Shown: positions 41,557 to 50,053, numbered from the stretch's first letter. The stretch: DNA of 64,000 nucleotides from Xanthomarina sp. F1114 (GCF_026410255.1 NZ_JAPMLL010000004.1:159658-223657), one strand, 5' to 3'. Numbers and translations: made by a program. The notes: generated from the letters alone by a model not told the origin.

Positions 41557-42171
41557 ATGAAAAAAGCAGGAATAATTATGATAATTGGGTCCTTGCTATT
41601 ATTGGGGCTTTTTAAATTTCCTTTGTGGAACATCATGCTTGGCGCACCGCAATATCCAGATCCTCTAGGAATGGATATTTATATTGAGGGAATTCAAGGT
41701 GTAGAAGAGTTTGATATACAGAATATAGATGGTCTTAATCACTATATTGGTATGAGGCCAATTCCTAAAGTTGAAGATATGTGGGAGTTTGAAGTCTTTC
41801 CACTTGTAATTGGAACTATGGTTGCTCTTGGAGTAATTATAGGTTTACTAGGTTTCCTAGGGAAACTAAGTTACAAATGGTTTTTAGGCTGGTTTGTACT
41901 TATGTCTATACTTGGAATTTTGGGTATGTACGATTTTAATTTATGGTTAATAGATTACGGGACTAATTTAGATCCAAAAGCTATTATGAAACTTGAAAAC
42001 TTAGATGGTACACCTATGACATATAAGCCACCACTTTTAGGATATCAAAAAATGCTTAATTTTGATGTAGATTCATGGCCAGGTACAGGCGCTTATATGA
42101 TTTTTCTAGGAATGATACTTACTTTAGTAGCGTTCTTTGTTGGAAAAAATGAATCTAAAAAAGCAGTTTAA
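41557..42171 (+). CDS. Four-span membrane protein of the nos cluster
   Basis: Protein of 204 residues with four membrane segments (about residues 5-25, 83-103, 110-130 and 177-197). A large loop between the first and second holds PLGMDIYIEGIQGVEEFDIQNIDGLNHYIGMRPI; the NHYIGM part with His and Met is characteristic of a protein found in clade II nos clusters of Bacteroidota. Its role is not proven; the His and Met residues on the outer face suggest copper handling or assembly. It is followed by nosL after 25 bases. Confidence 0.8.
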   Translation: MKKAGIIMIIGSLLLLGLFKFPLWNIMLGAPQYPDPLGMDIYIEGIQGVEEFDIQNIDGLNHYIGMRPIPKVEDMWEFEVFPLVIGTMVALGVIIGLLGFLGKLSYKWFLGWFVLMSILGILGMYDFNLWLIDYGTNLDPKAIMKLENLDGTPMTYKPPLLGYQKMLNFDVDSWPGTGAYMIFLGMILTLVAFFVGKNESKKAV

Positions 42172-42196
42172 TTATCCATTACTAAAATTTATACAG

Positions 42197-42631
42197 ATGA
42201 AACAGTTTATTTTTCTGGCTATTATAAGTCTTTTGTTGTCTTCGTGTAATGTTAGCCCACAGCCAATAAATTACGGCTCAGATGCTTGTCATTATTGCGA
42301 TATGACGATTGTAGATAGACAACATGCTTCACAATTAGTAACATCCAAAGGGAAAGTATATAAATACGATGCTATTGAATGTATGGTTCATGCTTTACAA
42401 GATGAATTTAAAGATACAGAAATGGCACATTATTTAGTGGCAGACTTCCGTCAACCTGGGGAGTTAATAGATGCTACAAAAGCTACTTTTTTGGTGAGCA
42501 AAAAATTACAAAGCCCAATGGGAGCAAATCTTTCAGCCTTTTTAAATAAAGATGCCGGAGAGAAAGCCCAAGAAGAATTTACAGGTGATATTTATACTTG
42601 GGAAGAAATTCAGAATCATCTAAAACTTTAA
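42197..42631 (+). CDS. nosL: NosL-type copper chaperone lipoprotein
   Basis: Protein of 144 residues from the ATG at 42197. The frame is open from 42137, but the true start is set by the lipoprotein signal MKQFIFLAIISLLLSSC. The mature part has the NosL motif ACHYCDMTIVDRQHASQLVTSKG, with the C-x2-C-x-M copper-binding site, then YDAIECMVHAL and TFLVSKKLQSPMGANLSAF. NosL binds Cu(I) and supplies copper to the CuZ centre of NosZ. A strong terminator follows at once, so nosDFY need their own promoter. Confidence 0.94.
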   Translation: MKQFIFLAIISLLLSSCNVSPQPINYGSDACHYCDMTIVDRQHASQLVTSKGKVYKYDAIECMVHALQDEFKDTEMAHYLVADFRQPGELIDATKATFLVSKKLQSPMGANLSAFLNKDAGEKAQEEFTGDIYTWEEIQNHLKL

Positions 42632-42637
42632 AATAAT

Positions 42638-42697
42638 AAAAAACTTCAGCAGTTTCTTTATGGTTAAAATACCATCAATACTTGCTGAGGTTTTTTT
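42638..42697 (+). terminator. Terminator after nosL, branched
   Basis: AAAAAACTTCAGCAG pairs with CTTGCTGAGGTTTTTT, and the loop holds an inner ATGGT/ACCAT hairpin. Seven T close the structure. It lies 7 bases after the nosL stop codon. Confidence 0.85.
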
Positions 42698-42783
42698 ATT
42701 AAATTTGTTTTCTGGAAGATTCAATTTTATAGAGTTCAAGTCTTTAAACTTCATTAAAATCTGTATCTTCAAACTTTATTTTA

Positions 42784-42793
42784 TCTCGCGAGA
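42784..42793. repeat. Palindrome TCTCGCGAGA upstream of nosD
   Basis: A perfect 10-bp palindrome with two CG steps in otherwise AT-rich intergenic DNA, 35 bases before the likely nosD start. Near it TAAATTTTG (42811-42819) resembles a -7 box with one extra base. Possible operator; no regulator can be named. Confidence 0.4.
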
Positions 42794-42827
42794 GAATGAC
42801 TTAGCATTGATAAATTTTGACTTCATT

Positions 42828-44081
42828 TTGAAAAAAAAACACAACACATTCTTCTTCATAATTGCATTGTTGTTTTGTACAAGTGTATGGACACAAACAA
42901 CAACAGTTTGTGCTTCTTGCGACATAACAACAATTCACGAAGCATTACAACAAGCGTCTGACGGTGATACAATTCTAGTAAAAAAAGGAATCTATAAAGA
43001 AGCCAATTTAAAAGTTAATAACAGTATAACCTTAATTGGAGAAGATTTTCCAATTATAGATGGTGAAGAAAAGGGAGAAGTTATTACCATTGGTGCCGAT
43101 AATGTTACGCTAGATGGCTTTAAAATTATTAACGTAGGCGTAAGTTATACTACAGACTATGCAGCTGTGAGGGTTGTAAATAGTGAAGGCTTTATTATTC
43201 AGAATTTAGAGTTAGAAAAACTCTTTTTTGGAATCTATCTTCAAAAATCAAAGAATGGAAAAGTATTAAATAATAAGGTAAAAGGAGAAGCCGTAACTGA
43301 ATTTAATTCCGGAAATGCCATCCATTTATGGTATTGTAAAGATGTGGAAGTAAGAGGGAATGATGTCCGTAAAGTTCGAGATGGTATTTACCTTGAATTC
43401 TCAGACAACATAAGTATTATAGATAACTTTAGTAAGAATAATATACGCTATGGTCTTCATTTTATGTTTAGTAACAAAAACACGGTTATTAATAATGTTT
43501 TTGAAACCAATGGAGCAGGAATAGCTTTAATGTTTTCGAAATTTATGGAAGTTGAAAATAATATTATTACCAAAAACTGGGGTACAGCATCATACGGATT
43601 ACTGTTAAAAGAGGTTAACGATGCCAATCTTATTAACAACCACTTTATTGAAAACACCGTGGGAATTACGGTAGAAGGAAGTAACCGTTTAGTGTATAGT
43701 AATAACGATTTTATTAGTAATGGTTATGCCATTAGGGTAAAAGGTGCTTGCTATGAAAATCAGATTATTGACAATAACTTTTTATATAATTCTTTCGATA
43801 TTTCATATAATGGAAGAATTAACGATAATAAATTTAATAATAATTTTTGGAGCAATTATACCGGTTACGATCTAGATAAAGATGGTATTGGAGATGTTCC
43901 TTATAGACCTGTAAAATTGTTTTCTTATATAGTGAATAAAACCCCGGAGACCATAATTCTATTACGAAGTCTATTTATTGATCTCATAGATTTTTCAGAA
44001 AAAGTATCTCCAGTGTTTACTCCAGACGATTTAATGGATGAAAACCCAAGAATGAAACGCATTGAGCATGATAGAAATTAA
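42828..44081 (+). CDS. nosD: NosD-type periplasmic copper-insertion protein
   Basis: Protein of 417 residues from a TTG at 42828, which gives a normal signal peptide (KKKHNTFFFIIALLFCTSVWTQ). The frame is open 56 codons further upstream, but that part overlaps the nosL terminator and is unlikely to be translated. The mature protein is a right-handed beta-helix with CASH/NosD repeats: DNVTLDGFKIINVGVSY, NGKVLNNKVKGEAV, DNISIIDNFSKNNIRYGLHFMFSNKNTVINN, and a C-terminal PVFTPDDLMDENPRMKRIEHD segment. NosD works with the NosFY transporter to mature the CuZ centre. The end overlaps nosF by 14 bases. Confidence 0.92.
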   Translation: MKKKHNTFFFIIALLFCTSVWTQTTTVCASCDITTIHEALQQASDGDTILVKKGIYKEANLKVNNSITLIGEDFPIIDGEEKGEVITIGADNVTLDGFKIINVGVSYTTDYAAVRVVNSEGFIIQNLELEKLFFGIYLQKSKNGKVLNNKVKGEAVTEFNSGNAIHLWYCKDVEVRGNDVRKVRDGIYLEFSDNISIIDNFSKNNIRYGLHFMFSNKNTVINNVFETNGAGIALMFSKFMEVENNIITKNWGTASYGLLLKEVNDANLINNHFIENTVGITVEGSNRLVYSNNDFISNGYAIRVKGACYENQIIDNNFLYNSFDISYNGRINDNKFNNNFWSNYTGYDLDKDGIGDVPYRPVKLFSYIVNKTPETIILLRSLFIDLIDFSEKVSPVFTPDDLMDENPRMKRIEHDRN

Positions 44082-44775
44082 AAATTTACATAAAAAATTC
44101 GGAAAGAATCAAGTCTTAAGTGGTCTTGACCTGGAAATTGGAGAAGGCGGAATTTTTGCTGTATTAGGTCCAAATGGCTCCGGAAAAACAACACTAATAA
44201 AGTGTTTGTTGGGAATGGTAATTCCCGATAAAGGAACTATTTCTGTTTTAGGTGAAAATATAAAAAATAGCTCTGATTATAGACATAGAATAGATTATTT
44301 ACCTCAAATTGCTAATTTTCCAACTAACTTAAAAGTTAAGGAATTAATTACAATGATTAAAGACTTACGGGGTAAAACAGATTTGGATAAAGAACTAATT
44401 AGTCTTTTTAAATTAGAACCTTTTTTAGATAAAAAATTAGGAAACCTCTCTGGAGGAACTAAACAGAAAGTAAACCTTGTGTTAACTTTTATGTTCGATA
44501 GTCCTTTAGTAATTTTAGACGAGCCAACATCTGGTTTAGATCCAATTTCGTTAATTCGATTAAAAAAATTAATCCAGGCAGAAAAAGCTAAAGGAAAAAC
44601 AGTATTGATTACCTCGCATATTATGAGTTTTGTTGAAGAGATTTCAGATGAAATTGTATTTCTTCTTGAGGGTAAAATATACTTTAAAGGAAGTATTAGT
44701 GAGCTTAAAAACAAAACCAATCAACCGGATTTCGAACATGCTATCGCATCCATATTAACAGACAATCATGCTTAA
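44068..44775 (+). CDS. nosF: NosF-type ABC transporter ATPase
   Basis: Protein of 235 residues from the ATG at 44068. Walker A GPNGSGKTTL (about residues 35-44), signature LSGGTKQKVNL, Walker B PLVILDEPTSGLD and the H-loop TSHI. Length and the mobile NosF type C-terminus match the ATPase that drives sulfur or another component across the membrane for NosZ maturation. Its start overlaps nosD and its end overlaps nosY by 8 bases, so the three are tightly coupled. Confidence 0.94.
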   Translation: MIEIKNLHKKFGKNQVLSGLDLEIGEGGIFAVLGPNGSGKTTLIKCLLGMVIPDKGTISVLGENIKNSSDYRHRIDYLPQIANFPTNLKVKELITMIKDLRGKTDLDKELISLFKLEPFLDKKLGNLSGGTKQKVNLVLTFMFDSPLVILDEPTSGLDPISLIRLKKLIQAEKAKGKTVLITSHIMSFVEEISDEIVFLLEGKIYFKGSISELKNKTNQPDFEHAIASILTDNHA

Positions 44776-45550
44776 AATTTTAAAATATAGTTTTTACGAT
44801 TTAATGCGAAGCCGTTGGAGTTACGTGTATTTTGCATTTTACTTATTACTTGGGGTTGTTTTGTTGTTTTTAAACAACGACCTATCTAAAGCTGTAATTA
44901 CACTTATGAATGTTATTATTGTTTTAGTGCCACTAATAGGAACCATTTTTGGAGTTATGTATTATTACAACTCCAAAGAGTTTACAGAGCTCTTATTAGC
45001 GCAGCCCTTAAAAAGATCTTCCATATTTCTAGGGCAATATCTGGGAGTGGCTATTTCTCTGTCTATGAGTTTAATTTTAGGTTTGGGAATTCCGTTTATT
45101 TTTTACGGTTTGTTTAAATCTAATGCTATCTGGGATTTCTCCTTATTACTAATTACAGGAACTTTTTTAACTTTTATTTTTACTGCCTTAGCTTTTAATA
45201 TTGCCTTGTCTAACGAAAACAGAATTAAAGGTTTTGGTTATGCCATTTTATTATGGTTATTTTTAGCTATTATTTATGATGGTATTTTCTTAATGTCGCT
45301 TGTTATTTTTGAGGATTATCCTTTAGATAAATTGTCCTTAATTGGAACCATGTTAAACCCTATAGATTTATCTCGGACACTTATTTTATTAAAGCTTGAT
45401 ATCTCGGCATTACTGGGTTATACAGGAGCTGTGTTTAAACAGTTTTTCGGAACAAATTTTGGACTAATAGTTTCAATCAGTATGCTTACAATTTGGATAA
45501 TTATGCCTGTTTTAAGAATCATTTTTAAAGCTAAAAAGAAAGATTTTTAG
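44768..45550 (+). CDS. nosY: NosY-type ABC transporter permease
   Basis: Protein of 260 residues with six membrane helices of the ABC-2 type and the NosY-like N-terminus LKYSFYDLMRSRWSYVYFAFYLLLGVVLLF. Between helices it keeps YYYNSKEFTELLLAQPLKRSSIFLGQYLG, the elbow typical of NosY. It forms the channel partner of NosF. Last gene of the nosDFY unit. Confidence 0.93.
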   Translation: MLKILKYSFYDLMRSRWSYVYFAFYLLLGVVLLFLNNDLSKAVITLMNVIIVLVPLIGTIFGVMYYYNSKEFTELLLAQPLKRSSIFLGQYLGVAISLSMSLILGLGIPFIFYGLFKSNAIWDFSLLLITGTFLTFIFTALAFNIALSNENRIKGFGYAILLWLFLAIIYDGIFLMSLVIFEDYPLDKLSLIGTMLNPIDLSRTLILLKLDISALLGYTGAVFKQFFGTNFGLIVSISMLTIWIIMPVLRIIFKAKKKDF

Positions 45551-45561
45551 TCGATTTTTCG

Positions 45562-45569
45562 TACCTTTG
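45562..45569 (+). promoter_or_regulatory. Possible -7 box of the second uspA gene
   Basis: TACCTTTG fits TAnnTTTG, 92 bases before the start codon. No Fnr-type box is found at the 33-bp distance, so this uspA copy may be regulated differently from the one behind hemN, or be read through from nosDFY. Confidence 0.4.
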
Positions 45570-45661
45570 GTTAGAGCACTATTTATATATTAATTAGAGC
45601 TAAGATTATTAAAATAAGTATCAGAAATACTAAATATTATCAACACTAAAACCTATCAAAA

Positions 45662-46495
45662 ATGAAAAAGATTATTGTTCCAATAGATTTTTCCGATCAA
45701 TCAGAGTATGCGTTGGAAGCGGCTGTTAAAATAGCCAAAAATAGCAATACTGAAATACTGGCATTACACATGTTGGAAATGTCTAATGCTGTGCTTAATA
45801 CTTCAGATTCAGAACAACAACAAAAAGCAATTTTCTTTTTAAGACTTGCTGAAAAAAGGTTTACAGAGTTTTTAGATAAACCCGTTTTTAAGGGAGCCAA
45901 AATTACGCCTATAGTTAAACACTTTAAGGTGTTTAGTGAGGTTAATGATGTAGCTAAAGAACACAGCGTTGATTTAATTATTATGGGCTCGCAAGGAACT
46001 AGCGGATTGTCAGGAATGTTTGTAGGTTCTAATACGGAAAAAGTAGTAAGACACTCAGACATACCTGTATTAGTTTTAAAAGATAGATTTAATAAAGATA
46101 TCTTTAACGATGTTGTTTATGCCAGCGATTTCTCATTGGAATCAGTAGATGTTTATAAACGTATGTCTAAACTATTTCAAGGTTTAAATACCAAACTGCA
46201 TTTGTTATATGTTAATTTACCTTCAGATAGATTTAGAAGCAGTAATGAAATGGAGCAGACTGTAAGCGATTTCTTAATGCAAGCCGAAGGAAACCATTCG
46301 AAATTAAATGATGTTAATTTTGTATCCGATTATAGTGTTGAGAAAGGTGTTTTAAATTTTGCTAATAAAATTGGAGCAGACTTAGTAGCTGTTGCAACCC
46401 ATGGAAGAACGGGAATAGCACATTTCTTTGAAGGAAGTATCTCAGAAGATATTGCAAATAGATCTGTTTTACCGGTTATGACCTTTAAAAGATAA
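45662..46495 (+). CDS. Universal stress protein, tandem UspA domains (second copy)
   Basis: Protein of 277 residues, the same length and domain order as the protein at 37179: KKIIVPIDFSDQSEYALEAAVKIAKNSN in the first domain, IIMGSQGTSGLSGMFVGSNTEKVVRHSDIPVLVLK at its nucleotide-binding end, and ADLVAVATHGRTGIAHFFEGSISEDIANRSVLPVMTF at the end of the second. The two copies flank the nos genes and clearly arose by duplication. Tandem UspA proteins bind nucleotides and help cells survive low oxygen or energy limitation. Confidence 0.93.
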   Translation: MKKIIVPIDFSDQSEYALEAAVKIAKNSNTEILALHMLEMSNAVLNTSDSEQQQKAIFFLRLAEKRFTEFLDKPVFKGAKITPIVKHFKVFSEVNDVAKEHSVDLIIMGSQGTSGLSGMFVGSNTEKVVRHSDIPVLVLKDRFNKDIFNDVVYASDFSLESVDVYKRMSKLFQGLNTKLHLLYVNLPSDRFRSSNEMEQTVSDFLMQAEGNHSKLNDVNFVSDYSVEKGVLNFANKIGADLVAVATHGRTGIAHFFEGSISEDIANRSVLPVMTFKR

Positions 46496-46520
46496 AATAC
46501 TATTTTTCTATAATAAAACT

Positions 46521-46556
46521 AAAGAGCTAAATCCTGAATTTTAGCTCTTTTTTTAT
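46521..46556 (+). terminator. Terminator after the second uspA
   Basis: AAAGAGCTAAA pairs with TTTAGCTCTTT around an 8-base loop and is followed by four T, A and four T. Confidence 0.9.
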
Positions 46557-46573
46557 TTTAAATAAGAATAAAT

Positions 46574-46620
46574 AAAGTGACTTAAATCATGTTTTACAAA
46601 GGTATTCTTGTGTAAATTTG
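46574..46620 (+). promoter_or_regulatory. Fnr-type box and -7 box of the copper-uptake gene group
   Basis: AAAGTGA-N6-TCATGTT (46574-46593), a variant of the island's palindrome with TGA-N6-TCA kept, and TAAATTTG (46613-46620). Centres are 33 bp apart as at the other sites. The -7 box ends only 3 bases before the ATG at 46624, so the transcript would have almost no leader. Confidence 0.7.
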
Positions 46621-46623
46621 CGT

Positions 46624-47019
46624 ATGATTTCATCAGTAACTCATAAAATAACAGCTTTTATACTTGTGTTTATATTATTTGCACATAATATAAACACGCT
46701 GGTTATTGTAGGAGAGTTTCTTGTAAATCAAGATTTTATTGCTAAAACCTTATGTATTCAAAAAGATAATCAACAAGGTTGTAATGGTAAATGTCAATTA
46801 GCAAAACAACTTGTAGAAAACGAGCTAGATTCTAATAGTCAAATTCCAGCTCAAGAAAGCAAAAGAATCGCTTTAGATGTGTATTTTGTTTCAGATATCA
46901 ATACCATAGAATCGCAATTTATAGAATACAAATTACCTCAAGTTTTATTAATTCATAAGTCGTCTAAAATCGTAAAAACGTTTTTAGAGATCGATACGCC
47001 ACCTCCCATTTTTAGTTAA
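46624..47019 (+). CDS. Small membrane-anchored protein with Cys cluster
   Basis: Protein of 131 residues from the ATG at 46624; a TTG at 46618 is inside the -7 box and is excluded. One hydrophobic segment (about residues 8-30), then KTLCIQKDNQQGCNGKCQLAKQLVENE, in which three Cys in a C-x8-C-x3-C pattern with GKC are conserved-looking, then an outer region with DTPPPIFS at the end. Small proteins with a CNGKC motif precede outer-membrane receptors in many Flavobacteriia. I infer a metal (copper) or redox role from the cysteines and neighbours; no family function is established. Confidence 0.75.
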   Translation: MISSVTHKITAFILVFILFAHNINTLVIVGEFLVNQDFIAKTLCIQKDNQQGCNGKCQLAKQLVENELDSNSQIPAQESKRIALDVYFVSDINTIESQFIEYKLPQVLLIHKSSKIVKTFLEIDTPPPIFS

Positions 47020-47121
47020 TTTTTCTTATTAGATAAACTCCCAGAGTTTAAGCAGTTACTAACCTATTTTTAGATGTTAGCCTAATTTGCTACACGAAAT
47101 TTTAAACTAAAAACACACAAA

Positions 47122-47973
47122 ATGAAACTAAAATATATATTACCAATTCTATTTATTGCCTTGTTTTCAACTGCCTGCTCATCAGACGATGATAATAATG
47201 ACCAACCACCTGTAATTAATGAAGTAGAAGGATTAACAAAGATTCAAGATTTTACAAATAACAATCATACCATTGAATTATGGAGTGAAACCGGACATTT
47301 TAAAACAGGTTATAACGATATAAGTGTTAGAATTAAGGATAACACTAGTAATAGCTTTTTCGAAAATTTTACAATAAACTGGATGCCAGTAATGGAAATG
47401 CCAAGCATGGAACATTCTTGTCCTAAATCTACTATTGAAAAAGCACCAGGAAAGAATACGGTTTACCAGGGATATATTATTTATCAAATGACGAATTTGG
47501 ATGGATCGGGATGGTCTTTAACTTTAAATTATACTATTGATAATGTAGATTATACGGTAACAGATACAATAACAGTTACGCAAAACTACAATCAAAATGT
47601 AACTACTTTTAAAGGGAGCGATGATGTAAAATATGTCTTGGCCTTAATAGAACCACAATCGCCAAAAATTGCTACAAATATTATGAAAGTAGGTTTGTAT
47701 AAAATGGAAAACATGATGTCTTTTCCTATTGTAGAAGATTACACGATTACGCTTGACCCAAGAATGCCGGATATGGGTAACCATAGCTCTCCAAACAATA
47801 CAGATTTAACCTATAGAAGTGATGGCATGTATCAAGGAAACCTTTCTTTAACCATGACAGGGTATTGGGTTTTAAACCTACAACTTTTAGATGAGACAAA
47901 TACTGTTTTAAAAGGTGAAGCAGTAACCTTAGAGAATCCGCAAAGTAGTGTTTATCTAGAACTGGAATTTTAA
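47122..47973 (+). CDS. Met-rich lipoprotein with two YtkA/FixH-like domains, putative copper binder
   Basis: Protein of 283 residues. Lipoprotein signal ends at LFSTAC (Cys19), followed by an Asp/Asn-rich linker. Two similar immunoglobulin-like domains follow. The first has GYNDISVRIKD, then NWMPVMEMPSMEHSCPKS, then YQGYIIYQMTNLDGSGWSLTLNY; the second has MKVGLYKME, then ITLDPRMPDMGNHSSPNN, then YQGNLSLTMTGYWVLNLQL. The M-x-M-P-x-M-x-H and M-P-x-M-x2-H clusters are Met/His motifs that bind copper in other periplasmic proteins. Its place between the Cys-rich small protein and an OprC-like receptor supports a copper carrier role. Confidence 0.82.
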   Translation: MKLKYILPILFIALFSTACSSDDDNNDQPPVINEVEGLTKIQDFTNNNHTIELWSETGHFKTGYNDISVRIKDNTSNSFFENFTINWMPVMEMPSMEHSCPKSTIEKAPGKNTVYQGYIIYQMTNLDGSGWSLTLNYTIDNVDYTVTDTITVTQNYNQNVTTFKGSDDVKYVLALIEPQSPKIATNIMKVGLYKMENMMSFPIVEDYTITLDPRMPDMGNHSSPNNTDLTYRSDGMYQGNLSLTMTGYWVLNLQLLDETNTVLKGEAVTLENPQSSVYLELEF

Positions 47974-47999
47974 TTAAAAAAATCTTATTAAGGTATTAA

Positions 48000-48029
48000 A
48001 GACAGGTTGGTATTAAAAACAGCCTGTCT
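48000..48029 (+). other. Hairpin before the OprC-like receptor gene
   Basis: AGACAGGTTG pairs with CAGCCTGTCT (one G-T pair) around a 10-base loop. No T run follows. It lies 23 bases upstream of the receptor start and could affect translation or partial termination. Confidence 0.5.
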
Positions 48030-48052
48030 AAATATCTCCTAAACTTATTTCC

Positions 48053-50053
48053 ATGATAAAATATATATTATTTGGATTTGGTTTCCTCTTTACTGCGCTA
48101 ACATTTGCACAAGAACTGGAGGCAACCGTCGACAAAGATACCACCCAATTAGAAGAAGTTATTCTTATTGGCGAACGCAAATTAAGTAATTACAGACAAG
48201 AAAAAACCTTATCTAGTATAGACGATTACTTAGAGAAATCGAATAAAGTAACCATGATTAAACGAGGAAACTATGCCTGGGAACCATCTTTAAACAATAT
48301 GGACAGCCAACGTTTAAGCGTAACTATAGATGGCATGCAGATTTTTGGTGCATGCACGGATAAAATGGATCCAATTACCTCTTATGTAGACGTATCTAAT
48401 CTTGAAAAAGTAAGTATTGGGTCTGGTCAAGAAGGAACCGAAAATGGGCACTGTGTTGGTGGAGGAATCGATTTAAAACGTCCTAAATCTAAGTTTAATG
48501 GCTCCGGATTTAAATCTGGAATCGATTTGGGTTATGAAACTAACGGAAATTATAAAACTGCTGGATTGAATGCAGAATACGTTGGGAATAAGTTTTATAT
48601 AAATGGAGATGGAATTTTTAGAAAATCGGATAATTACGATGCTGGAGGAAATGAAGAGGTGCTTTATTCTCAATTTCAAAAATATAATATCTCTTTAAAA
48701 GGAGGTTATAAACTTACCGAAAAACATACTTTAGATGCAGATGTTATCTACGATAAAGCTACAGATGTTGGTTATCCAGCATTGCCAATGGATGTTTCCT
48801 TAGCCGAAGCTTTAATAACCTCTTTAACACATACCTATAAAAACGATTCTACCAGAATTAAATCTTGGGAATCAAAACTATACTTTAATACCATTACACA
48901 TATTATGGACGATTCTAAACGTCCAGATGTACCAATTAGAATGGATATGCCAGGTTGGAGCGATACCTATGGGTTTTATACAAAAGCTACTTTAACAGAG
49001 AGTAAACACAACTTGTTAATTAATTTAAACGGGTTTTATAACCGCTCTTTAGCCGAAATGACTATGTATCCAAACAATCCAAATCAACCAGCTATGTTTA
49101 TGTACACTTGGCCAGATATTAGAACCTTATATACCGGAGTTTATATAAAAGATGCTTTTGCATTAACAGATGAGAAAACCATATCAGCATCTGCACGTCT
49201 GGGCTATCACAATAATATAATTGCCGAAGAATCTGGCTTAGAAAGTTTGCAAATATTTTATCCAGATTTAACCGATTCTAAGAGTAGAATGCTGATGAGT
49301 TTATCTGCAGAATATAAGGTAAAGAAAGACAATTACGATGCCACTTTTGGTTTAGGTTATGGCGAAAGAGCGCCATCTGTAAGTGAAGGTTATGGCTTCT
49401 TCTTATTTAATAGTTTCGATAATTACGATTATATAGGTAATCCAACTATGAAAAATGAAAAGTCTTTAGAAGCCAATATAGCAGCTAATTATTATATAAA
49501 TAATTTTAAAATAGGCTTTGAAACATCATATTTTTATCTCACGGATTATATTATTGGTGAGCTGGATGAATCCATAAGTCCTATGACTATTGGTGCCGAT
49601 GGCGTTAAAGTTTATTCTTCGTTACGCCATGCTAATATCTTTGATTTTTATGTGAATTCTTCTTATAAGATTTCAGATGCCTTTTCAGTAAACGGAACCG
49701 TGGGGTATAATTATGGGAAAGGTAGTAATAAAGAAAACCTTCCTTTTATAAAACCATTTTCTTATTTAGCTGAGGTTAATTACACCAGAGATCTTTTTAA
49801 TGCAGCTTTACAAATAAATGGAAATGGAAATCAATCAAATTACAGTAGTTTTTATGGAGAAAATGAAACGGCATCCTATGCTGTTTTAAACCTAAACTTA
49901 GGAAACGTGTTCTATATAAAAAATAATAAAATGGTCTTTAAATATGGTATTGAAAACATTTTAGACACTAATTATTCTACTTATGCAGATTGGAATAATA
50001 TTCCTAGACAAGGTCGTAATTTTTATATGAATGTCTCCTATATCTTATTTTAA
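48053..50053 (+). CDS. TonB-dependent copper receptor, OprC/NosA type
   Basis: Protein of 666 residues. Signal peptide MIKYILFGFGFLFTALTFAQ, then a short region with the TonB box-like LEEVILIGERK, the plug domain and a barrel ending in NVSYILF. In the plug, TIDGMQIFGACTDKMDPITSYVDVS places Cys101 and Met105 in the C-x3-M motif that binds copper in OprC of Pseudomonas; NosA, the related receptor, is needed for N2O reductase activity in Pseudomonas stutzeri. Met-rich stretches in the loops (MTMYPNNPNQPAMFMYTW) could supply the third ligand. No N-terminal carboxypeptidase-like domain. Third gene of the Fnr-box promoter at 46574. Confidence 0.88.
   Translation: MIKYILFGFGFLFTALTFAQELEATVDKDTTQLEEVILIGERKLSNYRQEKTLSSIDDYLEKSNKVTMIKRGNYAWEPSLNNMDSQRLSVTIDGMQIFGACTDKMDPITSYVDVSNLEKVSIGSGQEGTENGHCVGGGIDLKRPKSKFNGSGFKSGIDLGYETNGNYKTAGLNAEYVGNKFYINGDGIFRKSDNYDAGGNEEVLYSQFQKYNISLKGGYKLTEKHTLDADVIYDKATDVGYPALPMDVSLAEALITSLTHTYKNDSTRIKSWESKLYFNTITHIMDDSKRPDVPIRMDMPGWSDTYGFYTKATLTESKHNLLINLNGFYNRSLAEMTMYPNNPNQPAMFMYTWPDIRTLYTGVYIKDAFALTDEKTISASARLGYHNNIIAEESGLESLQIFYPDLTDSKSRMLMSLSAEYKVKKDNYDATFGLGYGERAPSVSEGYGFFLFNSFDNYDYIGNPTMKNEKSLEANIAANYYINNFKIGFETSYFYLTDYIIGELDESISPMTIGADGVKVYSSLRHANIFDFYVNSSYKISDAFSVNGTVGYNYGKGSNKENLPFIKPFSYLAEVNYTRDLFNAALQINGNGNQSNYSSFYGENETASYAVLNLNLGNVFYIKNNKMVFKYGIENILDTNYSTYADWNNIPRQGRNFYMNVSYILF

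Noticed and set aside
42660..42827. 56-residue N-terminal extension of NosD
   Set aside because: It begins in the loop of the nosL terminator and would hide the signal peptide that starts at 42828.
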